Shown here: piece after piece, positions 41,740 to 54,575 of the stretch | Position numbering within the stretch: the first letter of the stretch is position 1 | Layout of the letters: the number at the start of each line of letters is the position of its first letter | Assembly (NCBI GenBank): GCA_019096065.1 | Contig: JAGUCH010000001.1 | Coordinates: 10,540,001-10,604,000 of the forward strand | DNA: 64,000 bases | Direction of reading: 5' to 3' | DNA from: Paracyclopina nana | Lineage: Eukaryota; Arthropoda; Copepoda; Cyclopoida; Cyclopettidae | Position numbers and translations under genes: made by a program | Notes under the pieces: generated by a model | Told to the model about the DNA's origin: nothing | Seen by the model: only the letters and a program-made list of their open reading frames with translations | Database searches by the model: none

Positions 41740-44700
41740 ATGATCAGGCTATTTATTCTATTAATTGTGCCACTGGTGTGCTGTGGAACATCAGTGAAAT
41801 ATTTCCAATCCGGAACTCCTCCAGGGGAGGAAACTGTCTGCGGATATGAGTCTTGTCCCAAATTGAATCCTGCTGCCAAAGTGCACTTGCATATCGTCCC
41901 TCACAGCCACGATGACGTTGGTTGGCTCAAAACCGTCGATCAAGTAAAACGGCTTTCCTTCTTCATCCCATTTTAAAGGCAGGCTACAGCAGTATACGGA
42001 AAGTTTTATTGCAGTACTACTATGGAGCCAAGAACTACATTCAAAGAGCTGGAGTTCAATACATCATCGATTCGGTCGTCAAAGAGCTGGCTCTGGATCC
42101 GAAAAAACGATACATCCAAGTTGAGACAGCCTTCTTCTGGAGATGGTGGGTGGAACAGGACGACGAGACGAAGGAGATGGTGAAACAAATGGTGAATGAA
42201 GGCAGGCTGGAGTTCATCGGGGGAGGCTGGGCCATGCACGACGAGGCCACTGTACACTATTCTGCTCTCATAGACAACATGGCATTTGGCATGAAGCAGC
42301 TGAAAGACTGGTTCGGTACGAAATTGCCATCATTTTACTACTATATGGAGAAGAATGCAGTCAAATCACCTTTTGTCGTCTATAGGAAATTGCTCAGCTC
42401 CTCGAGTTGGCTGGCAGATCGATCCTTTTGGGCACTCCAGTGAAAATGCGAGGCTTTTCAATTGGTTCGGCTTCCACGGCTTATTTTTTGCGAGGAACGA
42501 CTACAGAGAAAAGGATCAAATGATCGCACAAAGGACTCTGGACCAAATCTGGAATGCTGGAGAAACAATGCCCGGGCTAAGTATTTTATTATGCTGAACA
42601 AATGCCTCATCTTGCAAGATTCATGTAAACGTTGTTCGTAGTGTCGAAAATGTATACCGAGGTGCAAATCCATCACTACCAGCATCCGGAGGGATTTTGC
42701 TTCGATGTCAATTGCGATGATGAGCCCATTATGGACAATCCGGAGCTCGAAGAATACAACGTTGACAGGTATGCACATAATTGCCTGTAAGAAGTGGCAT
42801 GGGGTATGTAACTGTTGAAATTAGGCTGATTACAAGATTCATCGAGATTATCCAAGAAGACACCACCTATTTTATGGACGGTCCTGCCAACCGACACATT
42901 ATCTATGCCATGGGAGGAGATTTCCAATACCAAGTATTGCTCTCATCTGACGTAATATCACAACCATCACACTGAGGCAATTTCTCCATCTAGAATGCAA
43001 ATCAGAATTTCAAAAACCTGGACAAATTGATAAAGTATGTGAATGAAAGAACCACTTCTACCGGCATTGAAGCTATCTATTCAACCCCGTCTTGCTATCT
43101 GAAAGGCCTCCATGACGAAAATGTAAATAACTTTCCAGACTACGTTTGGGCGGAGAAAAACGATGATTTCTTCCCGTACGCTTCTGGTAGATATTCTGCA
43201 CGTGATGGTATATTGCAATATTTCTGATTTCATCATGACAAACAGGCCCCGACTCTTACTGGACTGGTTACTTTGTGTCCAGGCCCACGCTCAAGTACAT
43301 GGAGAGGACCACCAATAACCTGCTGCAGGCTGCGAAGCAAGTGAGGTCGCTGTGTGGCAACGAGTTGGAAGTTCACAGCAAGATTTACGCCAACCAATCG
43401 AGCATCGATGTCTTGAAACGAGCCATGGGGAACATGCAACATCACGATGCAGTGACGGGCACCGAAAAACAACACGTGGCAGATGATTATGCTCTGTCCA
43501 TGGCCGAGGGAACGGAGGCTGTGATGTCATTCATGGGCCCAATCCTATTCAATATGGCGGGCACTCCGGCTCCCTTGGGAGGCTCCGACTTTCTATGTCC
43601 CCTGGTCAACATAAGTCAATGCCATTTAACAGAGTCGGATGACAATAGCATCATCCTGATTTACAACCCGCTCGCAAGGTACGTAAAATATGGCAGCATT
43701 TAATGCAACAGTGAATAATGGAGTGAATCATTCGCTCTCGCGAATAATGCTTTTTTGCGCACCAAATATACGGCCTTGGCCGTCAGTTTTTTCAGCATGA
43801 AATGCAACCAGTCTAGATAGTATTTTATGTGCCTCTTTTCCGAGAAAAGCAGTTGAGTCAGCTCTGAGCTCTTCAAAGAGTCTATTTACGTGGTTTTGCA
43901 CTACCTGTGAAAATGCTTCATTTTGCGCATAAATTAAGAGTCGCGGCGGTGGATGAAAAACTTTTTTGTGCTGATGAGATGCTTTACAGGCCCATCTCCA
44001 AAATGGTGCGCTTTCCTGTCAAGGATGCCAACATTGCCATCCATACGGCTGACAATTCACAGCTCTACGTGGAATTTGTTCCCATTCCTGAGGCCGTGAA
44101 AGGCATTCCTGGCAGGGATTCAGAATCGGTTTATGACGCGATTTTCGTGGCTCTTGATTTGCCTCCGTTAGGCTATAGAGCCTACTATTTGGAGAAAAAT
44201 GTCGCGAATGCGGCGGGCACCATTCTTCAAGTGGAGGCCTCTGGCCCAGAAGAGGCTGGCCTAGTCGGATCGCCGGCCTTCTACTTGGGCAGCCAGGAGG
44301 AGCCTCAGCCCTCTGGCGCCTACGTCTTCAGACCTGCAGTGCAGCAGAAATCCATACCGGCCATCGATCAAGTATTCAAGGTGAAAGGCCAGCTGGTGGA
44401 GGAATTCTGGGTGAGCTACAACACGTCATACCTGAGCTTAATTCAGAGGAAGTACGCTCTTGAGGATCACTTCTACGAGGTGGAATGGTTGGCGGGGCCG
44501 TTGCCTCAAAATGATGACGATGACACTGGCACAGAGATCGTCATGGTGTATGGGAACGTCGAGACCACTGGGCCCATTCGGGAGGGGAAGCAGGAGTTCT
44601 TCACTGACTCCAATGGCCGCCAAATGATGAGGAGGCTGCAAGATACTCGATTCTCCTACGACTTGGGAGACGGAGCCGAAATCCAGCCAGTCACTTCCAA

Positions 44701-45617
44701 CTACTATCCCATCAATTCCGCCGTGTACGCCCACTTTGAAGGATTCAATCAAACCTGGTCTGTGCTCGTGGACAGGAGCCAGGGAGCCTCCAGCCTGGCA
44801 CCAGATCAACTGGAGGTCATGGTGCACAGACGGCTGTTCCGAGATGACCACTTTGGCGTGGCAGAGCCTCTCGATGAAATGGCGTTTGGTCAGCCTCTGG
44901 TGGCGAGGGGAAAGCATTTTGTCAAAATTGGAGATCAACAAACAAGCAGCAGTACATGGAGAAGGTTGACTGCACAGGAGCTCTACATGGGAGCCCTGGT
45001 GATGTATCAGCCAACTCGAACTAGCCTCCTTGAATGGCTGAGCTTAGACGTTGGGCAGAAAGAATTCAGTATGCTCAGTGAAGAGGCTCCTCTGCCATTA
45101 GGAGTGCATTTGATGACCGTCGAGAGATGGGATGAGTATGGGTTATTCTGATTACTTTTCCACCTACTATATGATTTGCTTTCTCTTTTTTACTTCCTCG
45201 CATATGCAGTCCTGATGGCGAGAGCGAGGGCGAGATTCAAATCCTTTTAAGATTTGAAAACCTATTCGAGGCCCACGAGGCGGAAAATCCAACTGGAGTA
45301 CAGTTCACAATCAATCAGGATTTCTTCAGAGGTTACACAATTTTGGAATTGACAGAGCTGTCCCTGGGGGGAGATAGGCCTATAGAAGATGTTTTGTTTC
45401 ATGGCCTCCACTGGTCTGGCCAAACTCAGGTATACTATAGTAGTAGCGTTGAACAAACAGATCTGAAAGATAGCAAAAAACCACCTCTCACTCAATTTAG
45501 GGCTTCCCCTTTGTGGAAATGAAGCAAAGCCATCAAAATGGAAAGGCTTCATTCATCATCGACCTATTTCCGATGGCCATTCGTACTTTTAAAGCTCGCC
45601 TCAGCCAAAGCAAGTGA
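41740..45617 (+). CDS. MAN2B1: Lysosomal alpha-mannosidase (glycoside hydrolase 38)
   Basis: Ten exons: 41740-41943, 42015-42315, 42386-42580, 42642-42768, 42825-42933, 42994-43186, 43246-43678, 43990-45135, 45210-45429 and 45501-45617. They total 3045 nt and 1014 aa, the usual length for the family, and all phases match. A signal peptide ([15 protein letters not shown]) precedes the GH38 core. Zinc ligands lie in HSHDDVGW (residues 55-62), the nucleophile Asp about 181 in [10 protein letters not shown], and a further zinc His in [13 protein letters not shown] (about 441-453). The C-terminal beta domains end with [14 protein letters not shown]. The enzyme removes alpha-linked mannose from N-glycans in lysosomes. 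Introns are mostly 56-75 nt; the largest is 311 nt. No break was seen. Confidence 0.96.
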
Positions 45618-45636
45618 GCTGTGCATTCTGAAATTC

Positions 45637-45642
45637 AATAAA
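45637..45642 (+). terminator. Poly(A) signal of the alpha-mannosidase gene
   Basis: AATAAA 20 nt after the stop codon, on the coding strand. Confidence 0.7.
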
Positions 45643-48600
45643 CCATGCCATACTATCTCCCCATCCACTTTATGAATGCCTCTCTTCCCATATGCTGCTG
45701 CTACACACATAAATGCGATGATATCTTGGAGAAGCCAGAGCGAACAAACACTTGAAAGTGTTTGCGTTCTCGCATCAAAATTGCTATCCTGCGATCTCAC
45801 GAGACCCAGCATTTTTTCATGCATCACTGGCTCGCTAAGAATGTACATGATTTGACCAGATTATCTTCTCCCTCATACACTGGGATTATGCGGGGGTCCT
45901 GACCAATTTTCATGATGGTTCGATGCAAATTATCATCGCTCATTCCCTGCATTCTTAACAAGCATCCAGAGAGATCAAAGCTCAAAGGGGGACGAATATG
46001 TGCGCGCGTGCATGTGCCCGCTAGGGGCAAAAGTATTGCCATTAACAATGACCAAGGGGTTATTGCTGCTGCACACACTGGAAACTTGCCTACTTATTAA
46101 AAACAGCAAGAGCCTTCTTGGTGACGAGAATGTCACATTTCCAGTGATTGCATAGTGTTTATTAACCATAGAAAATGCATCAGCTTTCCAAGTAACCTGA
46201 AGCAGCATACAATTAATACATATTAAAAATAATTATTATCTCAACAAAATACAAACAACTTTACTCAGTCCAATTTTTGTCAGTCACAGAAAGCAAGGGA
46301 AGAAAGTTCACTGTCAAAGTGTTGTCCATGGGCTCAAAGGGGTGGCCATGCACAACACTGCACCTTAACAGAGATGTAAACAACTTTCCCCCTGCTCCTC
46401 ATAATCGTTTTGCCCCCTTTGCTTTAGCCACCAATGGAATAAACCTTTTGTGGTTTCCTGACACCAAAATAACAGGATTTGCAGCAAATAGTATTCTACT
46501 AGTTAAGCTGTAGGTGCTAAAGTGTGTCAGTGTACACACATCAGTTTTTTTTAGTTCCATATAGCTCGCGAGCAAGTAGCTATCAAGTAGCAAACTTTCT
46601 TTTGAAGCTCAGTCAGCATTAAAAACCGCTTATTACGCCAATAAAGCCATAAACGGAAACGAACCTTAATTCTTCGTGCACTTGAGTCAGTTTTTACCTG
46701 CATTGCTGCAGCCAATTTATACACATGGCTAAAGCAAAAAATCCAGTCGTCTCAAAGCCCACATGAATATAAATGTGACTTCGGCATCACCACCATTGAC
46801 TGCAACTTCATATTACTGCTGTTGCTCTTCTATAGTTTGTTTGTGCAGTAACAGCGAGATTTTTGTCGCATTCGTGATTCTGTGGCCGATAACTTTTGAT
46901 GAAATGCAAGGATACTGATGCTGCAGCTGCTGAGACTCTAACTTGGCTAAAATCATCTTTAATGCTGGCTTTTTTGCTGATGGAATCAATCTTTTGCTAT
47001 TAGCAGTTCTTGAGAAGACTCTGGCGCGTGCTGCATCGATCAGATTGCGCCAAAATAAGCAGTAGCAAGCTGGCAAAAATAATGGCATAGCCAACTCATG
47101 TTGTTGGGCTAGAGCATACCATAATGCGCCAGAAAATAGAGAAATACGTCGAATGTGACATCAACTAAACTGTAAAATCCTAAGCTTACATATCATAAGC
47201 CCGGTTCCAACAATGAAAATCAGTACAGTATGGACACCTTACTTATACTTATAAGTATAGTATGGTGCCAGCTAGCTCGCGCGCTCAGCTGTACCATACT
47301 ATACTGGTTAATCGTACTTATACTATACTTATTTTGTTGTTGGAACCGGGCTATACACTCTATTTATGCTTTTACATGCAAATCTTGGCTAAGAAGGCAA
47401 CGAGAATGCCATCAAAAATGATTGACAGGACCTTGGCATGTTTGCACAAATTCATTAGTTAGTAGCATACTGCGTAACCTTGCGTTTCCCGTAATAGCTC
47501 AGTCTAGAAAAGCACTCATTGATGGCGGCTTAAATAACAGGTCATTACAGGTTGCGCGATGAAAACATTTGTGTTTTGTTTGATTTACTGCAGTTCTCAA
47601 TCACTGTCATTCTTGGGCGGAGCAGCAATATAGGGAACCGTAAATCGTACCATATTTATCCTACCGGCAAGCTCATAAGATTTCAGACGGCTGATTGCTG
47701 ACTTCGTAGCGCCGTCTGAATGAGCAAAATGCCTTATTTTCTTGATTATTTTTCGTAAGGTATAATTTTTACAAGCTTAAGTAGTGTCTAAGATTCAAAT
47801 TGACCAATTATATTTACATCTCACTATATTTAGAGAGCTATCTTTCCTGAAATTCCATCTTTTCCTCAAATTACAGGCTGGCCTTTGGGCTGGCTTACGG
47901 GCAAGCTAGAACACTAATTAAAAGTGTATCCAGATTGACCCATTTTATTAAAGTGGCGTTTTTGTACGAGGGAGCTGGCTCTTTTTGACTTTTTAATATA
48001 GTTCACATCTGGCAGTTCATTTGTTAAACGTGTCAACTACGCGCGCGCACTGATGACGTCAAGCCGTCTGAACTCAGTGCCATCTAGTGCAGTCAGCTTG
48101 ACTTCGGGTTCCTATAAAGTCGTGTACGCATTCAGCTCAGTAAAAACCAACAAGAAACCTGAATTGGCGAGCTGCGATGATTGTGGCCATTAAAGCGTGG
48201 GATATCTCATGCTGAAAGTGAGAAAGCACATTTTTTATGGGCTCTTTTCCATGCCAACATATTTTTCCAAGGTCTTTTATCTCCCGTTGGCTGCATGGTG
48301 AGGCAACTTTTGACAAAACGAGTGGAATTTCTTACAACAACGTAGTTGCACTCTTGAGTTGCTGCTAAAGTTGTTTCGACATTTGTCTCCATTTGGTTAC
48401 AAAATGCTCCCTTCGAGGCGGCGCCTTAATTCCAAATGATTCAACATGATGCTGCTGCAATTCTGTGTAGTATATAGTAAACTGTAACGTTTATTTAACA
48501 TGTTCTCTCGCAAAATTCACCATTCTCACATGTTTGATTAAAAGTTCCTCTCACGCACGTGGTGCTAATTATTATGACAAAAGTTTGCTACCCAAAATCT

Positions 48601-49220
48601 GTCCTAGTAGAAGTACAAAGAGAAAAAAACTTTTGCGCTGCTGCTCATGGGGGAAACGAGTTGAAATGAAGAAGATGGGCTGGCCTTAAAGCCACGAGGC
48701 CCATTCTTCTTTTTTTGGAAAAACAAGGGCAACCCTTTTGGAAGACGACAAGGCAAAAAATAACGAAAGTACCATTCACACAAGTAGTAGTTGTACGTAG
48801 TAGTAGCTGTCATAACAATCGACAGTTAAAAATAGTGGTGATAATTCTAATGATTAATTTTCATATGCAGCAGAATTACAGTGAGTGTGTCTACTTGGAA
48901 TAGTACATCTTTCTTTTAAAGTTAGCATCGAAATGTTTCTTCTTGCAATGTTGATGGTGATGAAGAGGTTTTCTTTTGCGCATTCTTCAAGCATTCCTCC
49001 AGTGGGTTAGCACTAGATACCACCTTCGTGTCGGGTAGTATTATTGCGAATTCATGAATTATTCTTCTCCTGCTAAGAATTGTTCCGGGGCTGTACGCCA
49101 TAGTATCACAAGGAGAAAAAATTGTCCAAGAAAGAGAGAATGCCATTTTTTGAACAACCAAAACGTGTGCTGCAAAGGTCTCTTTGGTTCTTCGTGAGTG
49201 TCACTGATCGCACTGCACTC
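45643..49220. other. Spacer between alpha-mannosidase and the second Dpr gene
   Basis: No frame with coding character; the longest are below 100 codons and compositionally biased. It contains one MITE at 47.2 kb. An AATAAA on the minus strand (TTTATT at 48490-48495) could end the transcript of the Dpr gene, which would then have a 0.73-kb 3' untranslated region. Confidence 0.5.
47198..47352. mobile_element. 155-bp MITE, AGCCCGGTTCCAACAA family
   Basis: Perfect terminal AGCCCGGTTCCAACAA repeats and exact ATA duplications on both sides. It is nearly the reverse complement of the copy at 27740-27893, so the two are recent relatives. The palindromic centre includes AGCTCGCGCGCTCAGCTG. Confidence 0.92.
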
Positions 49221-51272
49221 TCAATCTCGTATGCAGTGAAGAATTGAGTGGAGCCAAATGGCGAGAATCACAGATCCTACTGCACAACGGCCACCAAATA
49301 AGGTGGGTGCCATGGCATCATTTGTGCCCAATCTTGCGATGTATTCACCTGTAGGGAAGGGGGAACATTTTGTTATGGTTTGCCTTGCCAAGAAAACTAA
49401 TAGCTAATTAAAATACAAAGTGCCATCGCATTACCTCAGCATAATCGAAATTCAATTAGCATTTGGCTCGTTTTTGGCATATTTACCTCTCAAAACGTGA
49501 ACGTTCACCGAGACAGTCTCCCCCAAACTTGGTGAGCAGGAATAAGTGCCAGAGTCGGAGGGTTTGGCATGTTGAACCACAAGGAAGCTGGCTGTCACGT
49601 CACCCTTTTCGGTGATCACACTCACTCCACCTCGAGGTGAATCATAGGAAATTATCTGGAGAGTAAAAACGAAGATTGGATCATTAAGGCTGCAGAGCCT
49701 CGTAAAAATGGGCCTGGAAGCCAGAGAGCAAATGCAGCACGTGCAGAGTAACTGGATTCAGTGGAGGCAGAGGTCAGCGGGGAATGGAGAAGGTGCAGAA
49801 TGAGAAAATAATGCCAGGCAAAAAAACTGCTGAGGTTCCGCGAAGTAAACAAGGTACTCACTGCATCGTCGTGTCTCCAGAAAATGTACGATGGTGGCTC
49901 TGGGCTGTCTGTGATGATGCAAGTGAGGTTCATTGTGCTCCCTTCTTTGAGGTGAATGTCAGGGCCGCCCAAAATCGCCGTTTTGGGCTCTGAAAAGTAA
50001 AAGTCTCGATTGTCTCTCAAAAAAAAACTAGACCAATATCATCTGGGTTACCTGCAATGGTCAAGTAAACTACGTGGCTGTTGGGCGGTGTGGTTGATAT
50101 TTGGCAAGAATATTTGCCACTGTCCCTGTGCGTCGTTGGTTTGATTTGGAGCAGGTAGTCCTCCGAGTACAGCTTGTGGATGGCCTTGAACCTCATGTCC
50201 GAGGTGTAGGTCAGCCTGCCGATGGTCAACAAATGAGTGCTTTCATCTCGCATCCAAGAAACCTGCAACGGTATCGGGAAAGCATGCTGTCAACTGATGC
50301 CGATTGCAATTGCCAATATTGGCTGATTCGTCAATGCTGCGGAACAAAGTCAAATTGGTTCCACTTCTGTGCAGTACACAGATGATTGTAGCTCTTTCCG
50401 AAAAAAGAGAGCCATCAGCCCGGTTCCAACAAGGAAAATCAACATAGTCAGGAGACATAACTTGACTTTTTAGCATAGTCAGGTCACAGCTAGCTCGCGC
50501 GCTCAGCTCAACCTGACTTAACTGGTTTACCGTACTATACTTTGCTGATATCCCTTGTTGGAACCGCGGGCTAGTCTCGCACGTGCAGCTGCACCAAAAT
50601 ATACTGGTTAATCGTACTTTTACTATACTTATTTTGTTGTTGGAACCGGGCTATCGCTTCCTTTAGCTGTTTGGTAAAAGCTTCCCAGCATTATTTTAGA
50701 TGCTCAGCTGTCAACGCGCCCAAATCCTCTAAATATCTAGTGCGTGCACTGTAGCTGCTGCAGAGGGTCACAACTAATTTCGCCTAGATCCTTTGGAAGC
50801 TTTGTTTTGACATGCTTCAAAGGCCTAGCTTCTTTATCCACGCTATAGCAACTACAAAGTCAGTATACTGGTAAATAACCCCAGTCATGTACTGACAGAG
50901 GCTACTAGCAAGCAAAGTCCTGGCTCTATTCACCATTAGCAACGTATTAAAAATACTAATAGCTTTGTACTTCCAGGGAATGATTTCTCACCGTTTTGTT
51001 GCCAATGTTTTTGACTCGGCAGTTGAGGAGGGCCGTTTTGCCCAGAACGGCAGTGACGTTGCCTGAGTGGTTCAGGTCAAAGTAGGGCTGGCCTTTGGCC
51101 TCGTCAGCTGACGATGCGACCGCAGAGGCTGCCACCGCTTCCGGCTCCTCCTTCGCAGTGGGCTGATAGGCCTCTTGGTTGAAAAAGGACTCGGACGTCG
51201 GCCGCGTGTCGTACAACTTGTTCAGGTCGGCCTGAATTGACGCGTCGCGATGCCGCTGGTTGTAGCCCTTGG
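49221..51272 (-). CDS. dpr: Dpr-family two-immunoglobulin-domain protein (5' exon missing)
   Basis: Minus-strand exons 51272-50992, 50262-50052, 49989-49862, 49655-49487 and 49348-49221 join in frame to 304 complete codons plus a stop. The first exon starts in phase, with two bases completing a codon, so a signal-peptide exon lies further upstream and was not found by 56 kb. After an acidic, Ala/Glu-rich leader, Ig1 has ALLNCRVKN, VSWMRDES, LLTIGRLTYTSDMRF and HRDSGKYSCQIST, and Ig2 has MNLTCIIT and YIFWRHDD. The Dpr signature YDSPRGGVSVITEKGD and SDSGTYSCSPS follow. The C-terminus VILAIWLHSILHC is a hydrophobic membrane or GPI tail. Dpr proteins are neuronal surface receptors that pair with DIP proteins in synaptic specificity. 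The paralogue number cannot be told. A composite MITE sits in the first intron shown. Confidence 0.92.
50417..50652. mobile_element. Composite MITE, one full copy plus half of another, AGCCCGGTTCC family
   Basis: Bases 50417-50572 form a complete but divergent copy with both ends (AGCCCGGTTCCAACAA...TTGTTGGAACCGCGGGCT). Bases 50573-50652 are only the right half of a second, more typical copy. The whole is bracketed by ATC on both sides, a single 3-bp duplication. It lies in an intron of the second Dpr gene. Confidence 0.82.
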
Positions 51273-54200
51273 CTGAAAAGAACAACAGCAGTGATGAATC
51301 ACCCTTGCTATTTTTATTCGCAACTTTGTGTACGCCTCAAAAGCCAATTCATCAATCAGAAATGGGCTGGGCGCCTCTACGACCAAGTAATTGCTGTAAT
51401 CAGGGCCCTTCGAAAGGTGACCGCATATTATATTGATGTCGTTGCACGCCAGCACCAATAACTTCTTCCACTTTATGCTATTTGTCGTGGAGGCAAAGCT
51501 ATTTATTCCATGAGCGAAATTGTTTTTTACGAATCAATGCGTGTTCACCATTTGGGCAAGGAAATGAGGTAACCAATCGTACGGTTACACAGTAACTTAT
51601 CCGTATGCGTGAATACATATGCTGCTTTGCCATCAATTCTATTGCAAACGCAAACTCAATTGAAGTGCAAGCTGTCCAATTGTAATTGAATTCACATAGC
51701 CATACAAGTTTAAAAATTGGCTGAATGAAACTAACAACGGTTATTGTTGACCTTTGAGGCTTTAAAACTTCAAGAAAAGGAAGCTGTAACGGAAAATTCC
51801 ATCAAAACATTGCCTTTTATGTTTGGTTGCTTGCGTCTGCGAGCCCACCTTAAGCCCAGCCCAATTCATGGCTTTCCCTGATAGAATTTGTAGGCTTTTC
51901 TTCCGCATCGTGACATGGTCACATCACCATCAACTTTTCATCGGGAAAATGCTTAGCAGATATGGTCTGCGTTTCGCAATGTATATTTGCACGAATCATT
52001 ATTGAAGTTGCCTCACATGGGGGAAAGTACATGTATATGTGCATCTGAGGCTGCCACATAGCCTTGGAGCTGATGTACAGGACCTTTATCTACTAAGCAC
52101 CTGTCTGTCAATGGCCTAGTTTTCCGTTTTGCACCAAAAGAGCAGGAAATACAAAGATAAAGGAATAACCTCATCACTTATGCATGTATTCCTTCTTTAA
52201 TCAAACTCGCGTTACTTTTCATCTGGCAGATTGAAAAAAAATCCTTTCAAAGAAAGAACAAAGCTTGCAGAATTGAAGGTCAAACAATGGTGCTACGTCG
52301 GCTTCTTTTGTCTTTAAACCATTTTATTCTATGAGTGAAGAAAAAGTTTCTTTATTGAAATGGCCTTTTTCAGCTGCATGATGAGCATGCTTGAGCCCTT
52401 TTTTTATCTGATGATGAAATGGGCCCTTTCTTGTTTGCCACTGCCTCGAACGACTCTAATATTTCCTCAATCTAGGAACTCCTCCGCCAAGTAAGTTCCA
52501 GAATTTTAAATGAAGGAAGAGAGGATTTTTGAGCCTTGGGTTTTGAATGTTTTATGAGCAGAATTGAGTTTTTCTCCCTTTCTTTCTCCAAGGCCGGAAG
52601 CAGCAGCAGCAGCAAACACGCTTTATAGTCAAACTTGGACAGCAGCAGACCAAACTTACTCTTACCTTTGCTGCTATCTCCTGTCAATATTTCGCTTTGG
52701 CTTTCAAGAACTTGGCATGAGCTGGAATATTTATAACCATCTTCTATTCTTCCAAGGCATTTGTTGCTGAGGAAAAATGGCGACGATTTGCAAAAGACTT
52801 GAAGCTGTCATCAAGTACAAAGCCACTTTTGCTGATGCTTCTGCTTAGTTTACTGCTGTTTTCACATGGGGATTTAACTTGGCTCTTGACGAAACGTTGG
52901 CTGAGCTTCATTGAACAGGGAAGTGCTCGTCGTTATGAAAAAACTTGCGTGCATGTCTTATTTAGAAGGTCAATCAGCATTTAGCATCTTGCATCCTAGA
53001 AATTGTGCGCAAAGGCTCTAGAAGGGGACAACGGCTTAATTTAGATTTTCGATGGCTTATCAAAATGTGCCCCCTCCAAGCTGGAGCTAATTTGTTTCAG
53101 ATACCCTTCTCATTTGCCTTATCTCAATTTCATCGAGCGTTATTCTAGCTTAATTTCTCAAAATGAGAGCATGCAATGCTTAGAAGACCTGAGCTACTGC
53201 CGACAAAATATTTATTACTACTTTGCAAGCAGAAAAGTGCAACAGTTATTTATTCTTGTAAGTTGAATCAATCTCGCTGAGTAGCAAGTGGAGAAATGTT
53301 ATTTTTACAAAGATGAAAGCTTGCCTTTTTATGGATGTCATTAATATGCAAATTACAAAAGGGAGAGGAAAGGCCCATCTTGGCCTAAAATTAATTCTAA
53401 ACGTTTGCCTCAGTTCAACAACCATTAGAATATGAATGGACAAAATAGTATTACCTTTTTTCCTGACTCAGCCGAGGAAGTTAGATAATACTACTACAGC
53501 AGTACCAACATATGGAATTTCTCAGCTTGCGTTTCTATTCACCAAAGAAATTGTACGAGACATGTAGATAATCGATCTAGCTAAAACAGCTCATTTGTAT
53601 TCAGGGCAGGGAAAGAAGCCAATGCATGACCTCAAGACGACCTTGCACATGCACACATCATAACAGTTGAGATGATACCGAAAATATTTTCCTGCAGGAA
53701 AAACCTCACCAGCTTGTACTCACAAAGTGCCCTTTTTATCCTCCAGAAGCAGAGCTATGCTCTTCTTCCGTGGTCGTGGCATATCAGTCCGCTGCTAGTA
53801 TTTGCTAACTTTTTGAAAGTTGCAAAAAAGCTCTTTGAAGACTGCATGCCAAGGCCACGCAGCTATTCCAAGCAAGCGGAAAAAGAAGAACGATGCTGCA
53901 GAAGCATCATGAGTGAACCGTGTATGGCAAAAAAAATGCTTTCGAGGTAAAACCCCATCAAGCTGCAATTTGCATTTTTAGAGCAATTCCTGCTCTATAA
54001 TGATAGCTCTATCTTCAGCGAGCACAGTGGAAAAAGTTTAAACATCAAATTGGAATTTATGCCCCTTGCCTCTGAGACACTCAATGCTTGAAAAAGGCGC
54101 TCATAAACTACCAGCAAAAAATGCAAATATACTGCTGGATGCTGCAACTGTTGTGCAATCCTCAGTTTCAGAGAAAAATTGCAATGAACTGGCGCCAACT

Positions 54201-54341
54201 GAACACTAATTATTCATCATGAAGATTTTACCTTAGCTTAAGTAGATGTAACCTTTCTATTAAAGGCTTAGAAAATAAAACACTATTAACCTTTTTGTGA
54301 ACTATGGTCATTTATGTAAATTAGGTATTAATTTCATAAAA
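51273..54341. other. Gene-free spacer upstream of the second Dpr gene
   Basis: The missing signal-peptide exon of the Dpr gene may be here, but no minus-strand frame starts with a convincing signal sequence ending in a donor of the right phase. No RNA gene or clear mobile element was recognised. Confidence 0.4.
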
Positions 54342-54575
54342 AGGCCGTTCTCATATTGCCAGAAAAAGCTTAGCTAAGGTAAAAAAGCTAAGCAAATGCT
54401 CAACATTTTTAAAAAGCAAAGCAGCTGCTTTTTTCCTATGTTGAGCGAAATTAGGCAACGCAAACAAGTTATTTCTCTCAACATTCAAAAGATGCAGCTG
54501 GTTTGCTTTAAATATTGAGGGTTTGCTTAGCTATTTCTTCTACCTTAGCTTTTTCCGGCAATATGAGAGCGGCCT
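54342..54575. mobile_element. 234-bp MITE, AGGCCGTTCTCATATTGCC family
   Basis: Ends AGGCCGTTCTCATATTGCC and the inverted GGCAATATGAGAGCGGCCT, with subterminal TTAGCTAAGGTA repeats and AAA duplications on both sides. Related to the copy at 26376-26586 but diverged in the centre. Confidence 0.87.
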
